From contig JAHQWX010000046.1 in the NCBI GenBank assembly GCA_029856375.1, positions 1 to 9,387 of the forward strand: a stretch of 9,387 nucleotides of DNA, given 5' to 3'. The translations under genes were made by a program, and so were the position numbers. This document shows, piece after piece, positions 1 to 6,988 of this stretch. Every line of letters starts with the position of its first letter. The stretch's first letter is position 1. The notes below the pieces were generated by a model, which saw nothing but the letters and a program-made list of their open reading frames with translations, was not told the DNA's origin and did not search any database. Source of the DNA: Promethearchaeia archaeon (lineage in GTDB: Archaea > Asgardarchaeota > Lokiarchaeia > Sigyniarchaeales > SOKP01).

Positions 1-2472
1 TGCATAGTTGTTATAATCTATCTTTATATCTGCTTTTATATTAACTGCATCGCTTATTTCATAACCAGTATCTCGAGCATCGACCCAAATTAATCGTTCT
101 TTCTCAGGAGCGACATTTTTATCATTGTTCTCTATAACATAATCGTACGATGTCCCATCGATAAAAACCTCATCAACGGTTAAGTTTTTAATCCCTGTAT
201 TTACTATTTTTAATGTAGCAAAACCATTGTCGTAAATCCTTGGCTCCCTAATTTCAAACGACGAATCTAACGCTGTATAATCAATTTTAAAGAGCTTTAC
301 CAACCCGTTATATGAAAAATATTCTTTTTTGAAAACCTTAAAATCGTAATACCCGTGATAAGGTATATGAGATGACCAAGTATTTCCATTATCATCTGTA
401 AGTTTATTGATATTACTTGAAGGATTCCCAGCGATCTGTTGAGTATAGTGAGCTTGATATGGTTTATTAGGATCTGCGTCTTGTAATTCGGTTGCTAATC
501 CATAAAACATTAACTCAACCAATGTACTATCAAACCATTTATCTTCGTATCTTCCAGTAGATTGATTGTGATATTCTGCTTCGTCAAAAACTGTGTTCTC
601 TTTCCATTCGGCCGATCTCCAGCCAAATCGTTCGTAATGTACAAAATTATCATTACAAATCCTTAACATCCAAGGCCATTTTCCCTCGTCTCCTCCAAGA
701 CCGTTAATTAATACTCCGAAAAACACTAATATATAATCTGCTTTTAAATGTCTCAATATCTTAGCGCTTTCAATTTCATCTGTAAGCATAAAAGACATTC
801 CTGTTGCGCCGATTCGAGTCTGATTCATAGTTCCATTATCGTTTATAGTAGTAACATTCCCAATAGGTGTCAGCCAATAGCCATAATCCCACCAACTCAC
901 GACAACAGTCGAAGGATCTAAGTTAGTTCTCATCCAAGTCAGCGATTCTTCCCAGTCGTGAATTTGGTTTCCTGGAGCTATTTGAGAATACGCAAGCGAC
1001 GAAGATGTAACATCTGTTGCGTGCGAAACTTGCGCAAACATTAAAAATCCAACTAATGCATAAACTCCAAATGCCTCCCAACTTCCAATTGTCGATTTTA
1101 TTTGCCTTTTTCTCCGCCTGCTTATCACGGCTTTTTGTTTTCCTATAAATGTACCAAAAATCTTCAAAAGATTTGATAAGCCGTATGAACCAATTAACGC
1201 AACTGCGGGGGCAAATAGTAAGATAATACGAATCATGCTACCAGTAAAATAAAATAGCGTAAGAATGTAAATTACTATTAAATAATCTTCTTCGTTTCCT
1301 CTTTTAAGACAGAAAAATATTCCAGCGGGTACTAATAAACTGGGGATCAGAGTATTATAATAGAATACGCTCCATGGGCTAGGCATGTGCTCAGCAACTG
1401 ATGCAACTAACTGAATATCTTGCCTTAACAAGGGAGAAAAAACGCTGAAGAATCTTTGATCAAATCCAAATGGTAAGATATTTGGAGAGATCCAAAGTAT
1501 TATAGCACCAATTAAAATAATGGGGATGATGGACCATCTTAAAACAGTCATAAATCCACTATAAAATTTAGGATTGAGCGTTTTTTGCCTATAAAATAGA
1601 TGAAAAACAATCAATACTACAGAAAATAAGAACACTCCAAAAAATTCAAATTCGTCAAATATATGTTCAGGTCTATATTTTACAAATAAAGAATAGAGAA
1701 ATATTCCAGTTCCCTCGGTACCGCAATATGCAATCAATAATCTTGGAGAATATTTGTCAATAATAACCAATATTCCTGTTAATAACGGAACTATTAAAAG
1801 GCTATATACATATCCCCCCCAACTCAGAGCGAGATAACCTAAAGCCATTCCCGCAAATATTGAGAAATGAAATTTTCCAGTTTTTACTGCTTTTATGAAA
1901 AATAAGAATGTTAATAAAGTTCCTAGAATTCCAATTGTTTCGTTATCAAAAAATCCAGCAACTGTTCTTTGCATGTGTCCAGGATTAAATGCCAAAAAAA
2001 ATGCAGCAATGAGACCAGTTCTTTTATCTAAGATTTCTTTTCCTAGAAAATACATGATCAAAACAGTTAATGTTCCAGCGTACGCAGGGAAATAGTAACA
2101 CACATGATACAAATCAATTGGTATACCCAATCCATTTAATATGTTATAAATTATCACAATTGTGAATGTAAGCCCGGGTCTTAACTCGTAGCGATTTGTT
2201 CCTTCGGGATACCAAGACTTGAAATCGTGCCAATGGAAATATTCGTAAACTCCATTTTCAGCTAAGTAATTGGCGTTATAATATTGGAGCCAAGGATCAA
2301 ACGCTTTTATCAATTCCGGACCTACAAAGATTGGACTCAATCTTACAAGGAGCGCAGCGATTAGAATAATTATGAGTGCAGCAAGTATGAAAAAATTTTC
2401 CTTTTTTACTCTTATTTTTGTTTTTAGTCTATCTCGAAAATCAATAAATCGCGCTCTCAGTTTTAACGGCAT
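1..2472 (-). CDS. aglB: STT3/AglB oligosaccharyltransferase catalytic subunit (C-terminus beyond window)
   Basis: This membrane enzyme transfers a lipid-linked oligosaccharide onto Asn of N-x-S/T sequons, on the outer face of the archaeal cell membrane. The frame is open for 824 codons from the ATG at 2472 to the window edge, so the 3' end is missing. A basic cytoplasmic N-terminus (about 1-25) precedes a first membrane helix (about 27-43). About a dozen further hydrophobic segments follow to about residue 484, then a soluble outer domain. Family motifs are all present: the metal-site Asp in AFDPW (D59), GFFDNE (D176/E178), SVAEHMP (E361), the conserved Arg in SMIRI (R414), the sequon-binding WWDYG (527-531) and a DxxK element, GGDEGKWPWM (D595/K598). 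Segments after WWDYG resemble eukaryotic STT3. From about residue 740 a beta-rich tail seems appended. The gene is transcribed alone, divergent from the small-protein/truA pair. Family assignment is very secure; close kinship to eukaryotic STT3 is inference. Confidence 0.96.
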   Translation of the reverse strand, partial: MPLKLRARFIDFRDRLKTKIRVKKENFFILAALIIILIAALLVRLSPIFVGPELIKAFDPWLQYYNANYLAENGVYEYFHWHDFKSWYPEGTNRYELRPGLTFTIVIIYNILNGLGIPIDLYHVCYYFPAYAGTLTVLIMYFLGKEILDKRTGLIAAFFLAFNPGHMQRTVAGFFDNETIGILGTLLTFLFFIKAVKTGKFHFSIFAGMALGYLALSWGGYVYSLLIVPLLTGILVIIDKYSPRLLIAYCGTEGTGIFLYSLFVKYRPEHIFDEFEFFGVFLFSVVLIVFHLFYRQKTLNPKFYSGFMTVLRWSIIPIILIGAIILWISPNILPFGFDQRFFSVFSPLLRQDIQLVASVAEHMPSPWSVFYYNTLIPSLLVPAGIFFCLKRGNEEDYLIVIYILTLFYFTGSMIRIILLFAPAVALIGSYGLSNLLKIFGTFIGKQKAVISRRRKRQIKSTIGSWEAFGVYALVGFLMFAQVSHATDVTSSSLAYSQIAPGNQIHDWEESLTWMRTNLDPSTVVVSWWDYGYWLTPIGNVTTINDNGTMNQTRIGATGMSFMLTDEIESAKILRHLKADYILVFFGVLINGLGGDEGKWPWMLRICNDNFVHYERFGWRSAEWKENTVFDEAEYHNQSTGRYEDKWFDSTLVELMFYGLATELQDADPNKPYQAHYTQQIAGNPSSNINKLTDDNGNTWSSHIPYHGYYDFKVFKKEYFSYNGLVKLFKIDYTALDSSFEIREPRIYDNGFATLKIVNTGIKNLTVDEVFIDGTSYDYVIENNDKNVAPEKERLIWVDARDTGYEISDAVNIKADIKIDYNNYA

Positions 2473-2495
2473 GTACGAACCTTAACTCTTATAAT

Positions 2496-2508
2496 CTTAA
2501 TTATACTA
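2496..2508 (-). promoter_or_regulatory. Probable TATA box of the STT3/AglB gene
   Basis: Read on the minus strand this is TAGTATAATTAAG, centred roughly 29 bases upstream of the ATG at 2472. That places transcription start within a few bases of the start codon, and no Shine-Dalgarno sequence is visible. The surrounding DNA is very AT-rich, so other TATA-like matches (for example TTATAAG just downstream) compete with it. Confidence 0.4.
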
Positions 2509-2600
2509 ATTCCGATTTTTAATTAGATAAATTTCTTAATTTCTACTATAGCAGATATTTTTTTGAAAGTACGGTACCTAAAAAATATTATCAAGACTTT

Positions 2601-2617
2601 TTTATAATGTTTAAATC
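2601..2617 (+). promoter_or_regulatory. Probable TATA box for the small protein-truA operon
   Basis: The stretch TTTATAATGTTTAAATC contains a TATA-like core (TTTAAAT, centre about 2613) some 26 bases before the ATG at 2639. This is the expected spacing from an archaeal TATA box to the transcription start, so the message would begin at or near the start codon. No Shine-Dalgarno sequence precedes that ATG, which agrees with leaderless translation. Confidence 0.5.
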
Positions 2618-2638
2618 AAAAGTTGATATAAATAAATT

Positions 2639-2791
2639 ATGTCTGATCAAATCAAATTACTGGTTAATGAGAAAGAAATTCCCATTAATCCATTTGTCAA
2701 AATAATCTTACGTGATGTTAATTTAGCAATCTTAAAAAATTTAAGAGAAATCCCAGACGACATAAAAAAAATAACGATAATTTTAGATTAA
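2639..2791 (+). CDS. Small 50-residue protein of unknown function
   Basis: A complete 50-residue reading frame runs from ATG 2639 to TAA 2789-2791. It starts MSDQIKLLVNEKEIPINPF and ends ITIILD. I recall short archaeal proteins with a similar 'V-x-x-KEIP-x-NPFV' core followed by a helix and a closing beta strand, but I cannot name a family, so kinship is from memory only. The predicted pattern is strand, KEIPINPFVK turn, a helix (about 20-38, hydrophobic on one face), and a short C-terminal strand; there is no membrane segment or Cys. A TATA-like box lies about 26 bases upstream and truA begins 28 bases downstream on the same strand, so the two probably share a transcript. Coding status is supported by promoter position, a compact folded-looking composition, and lack of any competing frame. 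It is too short for routine ORF thresholds. Confidence 0.72.
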   Translation: MSDQIKLLVNEKEIPINPFVKIILRDVNLAILKNLREIPDDIKKITIILD

Positions 2792-2819
2792 CGAAGAATC
2801 ACATATTTTTTAGATCTTT

Positions 2820-3659
2820 ATGCAGGAAAAACAAAGGTACTTTGTCAAAACCTACTATATCGGGGATAATTACTATGGTTCTCAACGTCAAGATAGAGAA
2901 GAGAGCATTGAGGGCGCAATAATTACAGCATTAAAGGAAAAAGACTACATAAAAGACGAAAAAGAATCAATTTTTGAAGCGGCAAGTCGAACTGATCGAT
3001 TTGTATCAGCAAGAGGCGCAGTTTTTTCATTCATTTCTCAAAAAAAATTTTATCCAGAAGAATTAAACACGGTTCTTCCTCTCGATATAGGCGTATGGAG
3101 CCACGCTGTAGTCCCTCTAGATTATATGCCAAGAAGGAAAGCAATTTCAAGACAATATAAATATGTAGTTGAGCATTCAATACACTGGTACGAAAAAAAT
3201 TTCGATTTTAATATCGATTTAATTAGAAAAGGATGTGAATTATTACAAGGACGACATGATTTCGTTAATTTTGCGAAAAAAGATAAAAACAACGAAAAAA
3301 ACACGGTAAAAGATCTCCAGACTATTCAATTTTCAATCCTAAATAATTATATTGTCATAGATCTTATAAGTAGAAGTTTTTTAAGGCAACAGGTTCGAAG
3401 GATGGTTAAGAAATTGATTGAGCTTGGTACCAATGTCATTAGTATAGAAGAATTTAATTCACTACTTGATCCAACGAAATCATTCTCTTACAAGCCAGCT
3501 TCTGCTAAAGGATTAATTTTATGGGATGTTCAATATACTCCCGAAATAGTTTTTACTTCAAATAATAAAGGATTGCAAAGAATGGTACAATTTTTCAATG
3601 AAAACTATAATAATTCTCACTTTAAAATGCAGTTTTTTGACTTATTGAGAGAAAAATGA
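2820..3659 (+). CDS. truA: tRNA pseudouridine synthase A (TruA/Pus3 family)
   Basis: TruA-family enzymes isomerise uridines in the tRNA anticodon stem-loop (positions 38-40) to pseudouridine. The 279-residue length is normal for the archaeal form. Family landmarks appear in order: YYGSQRQ (18-24), the catalytic motif SRTDRFVSARG with nucleophile D59, RQYKYVV (111-117), LQGRHDFVNFAK (142-153), RSFLRQQVRRMV (185-196) and KPASAKGLILWDV (225-237). The start is fixed at ATG 2820, because an in-frame TAG lies three codons upstream and no other start codon intervenes. No Shine-Dalgarno is visible. The gene follows the 50-residue protein by 28 bases and probably depends on its promoter. Its stop overlaps an A-run that acts as an oligo-T tract for the converging aor gene. 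Which tRNA positions it modifies cannot be decided here. Confidence 0.95.
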   Translation: MQEKQRYFVKTYYIGDNYYGSQRQDREESIEGAIITALKEKDYIKDEKESIFEAASRTDRFVSARGAVFSFISQKKFYPEELNTVLPLDIGVWSHAVVPLDYMPRRKAISRQYKYVVEHSIHWYEKNFDFNIDLIRKGCELLQGRHDFVNFAKKDKNNEKNTVKDLQTIQFSILNNYIVIDLISRSFLRQQVRRMVKKLIELGTNVISIEEFNSLLDPTKSFSYKPASAKGLILWDVQYTPEIVFTSNNKGLQRMVQFFNENYNNSHFKMQFFDLLREK

Positions 3660-3667
3660 AAAAAAAA
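3659..3667 (-). terminator. Oligo-T terminator of the adh-aor operon
   Basis: On the minus strand a run of nine T starts about ten bases after the aor TAG (3679-3677), preceded by CTTTC. Archaeal transcription ends at such T-tracts without needing a hairpin. The run touches the truA stop codon, so the two convergent genes are separated by only 17 bases. Confidence 0.5.
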
Positions 3668-3676
3668 GAAAGATAT

Positions 3677-5536
3677 CTAAATAATTCCGAGCTCTTTTAA
3701 TTTTTCTTCGGTTGGAACGCCATTTTCATCCCAACCTCTGGTTTGATAGTATACATTTAGATTTTCGAAGAGATCAAGCTTAATACCTGCTGTAGCTCCA
3801 CTCTTTAACGCTCTGGTAACAATCTCAGGAAGATAATCGTCTTCTTTCTTTACTCCTAATTTGCACGAGATTAGACGTTTCACATTTGATCCGCGTTCTC
3901 CCGCTCTCATAAATAGCCTACTCTTACCAAGAGAGTCAAATCCAGTAGCAGCTTTTAATAATCTCATCAATAAAGGAGTGTTTACTCCCGCATACGAACA
4001 AGTAACATTTGAGTCGTAAATTGCTGCAATATCTTGCATAGCAATAACTGTTTTCTCCCTTCCATCAATAATAAACCGATCACCTTTTCGTATTCCTTTA
4101 AACGAGCAGATTTCTCCATCTAATGCGTAAAATTCTCCTTTCTTATGACTGGCACCAACACAAGAAGTCATATATGTAAGAGCTTGACCTAAGTATGCAC
4201 GGGGCTCGTGCATTGGGATTTCTAATCCTTTCACATGTGCTGCTAGCCCAGGGTCAACCCCTAATTTGTTTGCCATTATTTTGACGCCCTCTGCTAAAAG
4301 ATCTCCAATTCCGTCTCGATTAATGATTTTATCTAGTAATTTTAATAAGACTTCACTATTTCCCCATCGAATCTCGTCCAAATTTATATCCTTGAGATAA
4401 TTTTTAATATTTTCAATACCTATATTGTTCTCTACAAGATACATCAAAAATGCAATCGATACCCCGCTTGAAATCGTATCAACTCCTTCAAGATTGCTAA
4501 GATGATTTGCTTCGAGGATAGGATCGAAATCGATTACTCCACATAAGGGTCCAAACGACGCCACAGTCTCGTATTCTGGGCCATCTATATCAATCTCGTC
4601 GCCATTTTTAGGATATATTGTCTTTCTACCACAGCCAATTGCACATCCTGCACAAGAATATTTAATAACAGGATATTTTTCTTTTAACGCCCTTCCAGTT
4701 AAAATTTCTGCCTGGAATTCGGTATTAGTAAAGTAATTCGCGGGTACATCGCCTAAAACCATTCCTATATCGGTATAACTTAAAGAACCATCGTGAGAGA
4801 TGAATAAGCTCTGAAAAAGGGTGAGAGATGTTTTTAAAGCATCTTTTCCCGTCTTCATTAATTCTTCTCTATTTGCATACTCGATTTTTTGCCTTCCATT
4901 AATTACTAGGGCCTTTAATTTTTTACTACCCATTATTGCACCTAAACCACATCTTCCTGCTGCTCTACCTTCGTCGTTTATAACTGCTGCATATTTTACT
5001 AGATTTTCTCCTCCTTTCCCAATGCAAGCGATTCTTACTTTGTCGTCGTTAAGTTCTTTTTTAATAAGATCGGTGGTTTCTCTTGTATTTTTACCCCAAA
5101 TAGAACTTGCATTTTTGAATTCTACATTAGTATCGTTTATAAATAAATAAGTGGGCTCTGCAGCTTCTCCAGTAATCACGACTGCATCGTATCCACACCT
5201 TCTTAATACTACGGGAAAAAATCCACCAGAAGTCGATTCGCCCCAAATACCGGTTAATGGAGATATTCCCGTTACACAATATCTTCCGCTCGAAGGAGTA
5301 GCAGTCCCGGTTAAAGGACCAGTTGAGAAAATTAGCGGATTTATGGGATCAAATGGATTTAATTTTAGAGTCTCGTAATCCTGGTCTGAAAGTAAGTCGT
5401 AAGTGAGTTTTGCAGATAAATTAGCTCCACCTATGTATTCCTCAGCGATCTTAGGATCTAAATCCTTAACTTCTACTTTATTTTCGCTTAAATTTATATA
5501 AACAATCTTACCGTTGTATCCAAATACTGTACTCAT
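3677..5536 (-). CDS. aor: Aldehyde:ferredoxin oxidoreductase (tungsten-pterin enzyme)
   Basis: Members oxidise aldehydes to carboxylic acids with ferredoxin as acceptor, or run in reverse, using a tungsten bis-pterin and one [4Fe-4S] cluster in the cytoplasm. The 619 residues match the family's usual size. The N-terminal pterin-binding domain (about 5-210) contains STGPLTGTATPSSGRY (71-86), SPLTGIWGESTSGGFF (92-107) and RCGLGAIMGSKKLKAL (195-210). The cluster ligands are C295, C298 and C302 (CAGCAIGC) with a probable fourth at C513. GPEYETVASFGPLCG (319-333), GDLLAEGV (411-418) and the closing GWDENGVPTEEKLKELGI are also typical. The sequence around C513 reads DSNVTC where canonical enzymes usually have D-x-x-G-L-C, so this may be a divergent branch with a different substrate. 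The gene lies 15 bases after the alcohol dehydrogenase, which would supply or consume its aldehyde. The start is fixed by a strong Shine-Dalgarno. Family sure; substrate unknown. Confidence 0.95.
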   Translation of the reverse strand: MSTVFGYNGKIVYINLSENKVEVKDLDPKIAEEYIGGANLSAKLTYDLLSDQDYETLKLNPFDPINPLIFSTGPLTGTATPSSGRYCVTGISPLTGIWGESTSGGFFPVVLRRCGYDAVVITGEAAEPTYLFINDTNVEFKNASSIWGKNTRETTDLIKKELNDDKVRIACIGKGGENLVKYAAVINDEGRAAGRCGLGAIMGSKKLKALVINGRQKIEYANREELMKTGKDALKTSLTLFQSLFISHDGSLSYTDIGMVLGDVPANYFTNTEFQAEILTGRALKEKYPVIKYSCAGCAIGCGRKTIYPKNGDEIDIDGPEYETVASFGPLCGVIDFDPILEANHLSNLEGVDTISSGVSIAFLMYLVENNIGIENIKNYLKDINLDEIRWGNSEVLLKLLDKIINRDGIGDLLAEGVKIMANKLGVDPGLAAHVKGLEIPMHEPRAYLGQALTYMTSCVGASHKKGEFYALDGEICSFKGIRKGDRFIIDGREKTVIAMQDIAAIYDSNVTCSYAGVNTPLLMRLLKAATGFDSLGKSRLFMRAGERGSNVKRLISCKLGVKKEDDYLPEIVTRALKSGATAGIKLDLFENLNVYYQTRGWDENGVPTEEKLKELGII

Positions 5537-5544
5537 TTTTTCAT

Positions 5545-5551
5545 ACCTCCT
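5545..5551 (-). promoter_or_regulatory. Strong Shine-Dalgarno of aor
   Basis: The minus strand reads AGGAGGT, ending eight bases before the ATG at 5536 and abutting the TGA of the upstream alcohol dehydrogenase. It decides the aor start, suggests coupled translation within one message, and contrasts with the leaderless-looking first gene. Confidence 0.8.
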
Positions 5552-6859
5552 TCACATATAATACAATTCCATTAAATCATCTATTTTATTTTCATAAACT
5601 ATGTCGTAAATTTTTCGAACCTGTGGAGGGTCCAGTTTCCGAGTTGACGACAACGTAGTATAATCGTTAAACGCGTAATCGACCATTTGATCCATCTTTG
5701 CATTGTAGTCCTCTAGTGAAATTTTTGGGTCATCGAGTTCGCTAATAGACAATGGACACCCTACTAATTTCATAAAATCTTGAAGCTTTATTAATAATTC
5801 TTTCACAATCTCGTCTCGCTGCTTACCTTCGCTCTTAACGCCGAAAAGCTTTGCGAGTGGTTTAAACCGATCCGTAACCTTAGATTGATATGCAATTGAA
5901 GCGCATAGGTAGAGTCCTACGCAAACTCCATGGTGGATGTGAAATAACGCTCCAAAGGAATGACCCAAACCGTGTTCAATTCCACCGGAGACGTTTCCAA
6001 AACCCATACCAGTAATAAACGCTGCTAATTGCATTTTTTCTCTCGCTTCCATATCTTTTCCCCGTTTAACAGATCTAGGCAAATATTTCAATATCAACTC
6101 AATAGCTTTTAAATTACACATATCTGAAAGCTCAGTACTCATTGTTAAGACGTAAGATCCCATGGCATGAGCTAAAGCGTCCATTCCGGTACCCATTGTT
6201 AAGTACGGAGGCATTGACGCAACGAATTCAGGGACTAATACGGCAAAATCAGGACATAGTTCGTAACACACTGCTTCCGTTTTTTTCGGGGGTTCTCGAT
6301 CAGTATCCGTTACAACTGCGATAAAAGTAGTTTCAGCACCCGTCCCGCTAGTTGTCGGCATTGCCACCAGCCATTTTACTTTTTGCCTAAGACCTAAATA
6401 ACTAGGTGCTACCATAGTATTAAGATTAATATCCGGTCGTTCGTAATATAAGAGGATCATTTTTGCTGTATCCATAGCAGAACCTCCTCCGATAGCAATA
6501 ATTACTTTTGGATTGTATTCTTTACATACTTCTACACCTTCTAATACTGTAAATTTTGGAACATCAGGCAATACATTATTAAACAGTTTACTATCAATAC
6601 CTTTTTGCGTTTTTATGAAATCTGCTACTTTCTCTCCGTATTTCCTTAAATCTTTATCGACTACAATCAAAACTCTTTTTTCTCCTTCTTTTAAAAAAGC
6701 ACCCAAATGATTCGTGAAATCTACTAAACTATTAGTACCCGTAAATGTTGTTTTAGGAGTTGTAAACGGACAATGCCACCCACGCATCGCATTACTTGCA
6801 GCCTTTATAAATAAGTTCTTAAGATTTGGATCTTCATACCAAGCAATGTCTCTTGACAT
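5552..6859 (-). CDS. Iron-containing (group III) alcohol dehydrogenase
   Basis: These enzymes interconvert alcohols and aldehydes or ketones with NAD(P)H in the cytoplasm. From ATG 6859 the protein has 435 residues, slightly longer than the typical 380-400, with about 30 extra residues before the TPKTTFTG segment that usually sits near the N-terminus. An in-frame TTG at 6898 would add 13 residues (Lys-rich, poor family fit); ATG 6859 is preferred because a TATA-like box sits about 27 bases upstream. The nucleotide-binding motif GGGSAMDTAK is at 124-133 and PTTSGTGAE at 168-176. The four metal ligands are present with family spacing: D227 and H231 (GMDALAHAMG), H296 and H310 (EHGLGHSF...HHG, 14 apart as in FucO). 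The gene heads a two-gene operon with aor, implying a shared aldehyde. The substrate cannot be deduced; the metal is assumed to be iron from the family. Confidence 0.94.
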   Translation of the reverse strand: MSRDIAWYEDPNLKNLFIKAASNAMRGWHCPFTTPKTTFTGTNSLVDFTNHLGAFLKEGEKRVLIVVDKDLRKYGEKVADFIKTQKGIDSKLFNNVLPDVPKFTVLEGVEVCKEYNPKVIIAIGGGSAMDTAKMILLYYERPDINLNTMVAPSYLGLRQKVKWLVAMPTTSGTGAETTFIAVVTDTDREPPKKTEAVCYELCPDFAVLVPEFVASMPPYLTMGTGMDALAHAMGSYVLTMSTELSDMCNLKAIELILKYLPRSVKRGKDMEAREKMQLAAFITGMGFGNVSGGIEHGLGHSFGALFHIHHGVCVGLYLCASIAYQSKVTDRFKPLAKLFGVKSEGKQRDEIVKELLIKLQDFMKLVGCPLSISELDDPKISLEDYNAKMDQMVDYAFNDYTTLSSTRKLDPPQVRKIYDIVYENKIDDLMELYYM

Positions 6860-6880
6860 ATTTTTGCACTTTTTTTGTTT

Positions 6881-6891
6881 CTTATAATAAG
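6881..6891 (-). promoter_or_regulatory. Probable TATA box of the adh-aor operon
   Basis: The minus strand reads CTTATTATAAG, centred about 27 bases before ATG 6859. No Shine-Dalgarno precedes the ATG, so a leaderless message starting at that codon is likely. This also argues against the TTG at 6898, which would lie upstream of the predicted transcription start. Confidence 0.5.
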
Positions 6892-6893
6892 TT

Positions 6894-6916
6894 ATCAATT
6901 ATAATTTAATATTGAT
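6894..6916. promoter_or_regulatory. Imperfect palindrome between divergent promoters, possible operator
   Basis: ATCAAT at 6894-6899 is mirrored by ATTGAT at 6911-6916 around an AT-only 11-base spacer. It lies just upstream of the adh TATA-like box and about 45 bases from the one for the acyl-CoA synthetase, where a dimeric regulator could influence both. Arms of six bases in such AT-rich DNA can occur by chance. Confidence 0.25.
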
Positions 6917-6956
6917 TTCGAGTTAATACTATTAAAAGCTTATCCTTAAGCAGTAA

Positions 6957-6969
6957 AAAATTTTAAACA
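6957..6969 (+). promoter_or_regulatory. Probable TATA box of the acyl-CoA synthetase-methyltransferase operon
   Basis: The sequence AAAATTTTAAACA has its TTTTAAA core centred near 6963, about 26 bases before the ATG at 6989. That spacing predicts transcription starting at or beside the start codon. No ribosome binding site precedes the ATG. Confidence 0.5.
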
Positions 6970-6988
6970 GTAATGTATATGTCTTTAT

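Noticed and set aside
1814..1821. Run of C residues in the STT3 gene as a possible phase-variation tract
   Set aside because: It is only seven bases, the frame stays intact through it, and it encodes Trp-Gly-Gly in a membrane segment; nothing indicates slippage.
1895..2095. Plus-strand 66-residue frame
   Set aside because: It lies wholly inside the STT3/AglB gene on the opposite strand, over the GFFDNE motif; the translation shows no recognisable domain.
3122..3304. Minus-strand 60-residue frame inside truA
   Set aside because: It is antisense to well-conserved TruA motifs and has low-complexity Ser/Phe/Leu content.
4821..5378. Two plus-strand frames (109 and 75 residues) within aor
   Set aside because: Both are antisense to the pterin-binding domain of a clear AOR gene; no promoter, ribosome site or domain supports them.
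6142..6710. Two plus-strand frames (60 and 65 residues) within the alcohol dehydrogenase
   Set aside because: They are antisense shadows of the metal- and nucleotide-binding regions.
6860..6898. TTG-initiated 13-residue extension of the alcohol dehydrogenase
   Set aside because: The extension lies over the probable TATA box and upstream of the predicted transcription start, is Lys-rich and AT-driven, and has no Shine-Dalgarno; ATG 6859 is preferred.
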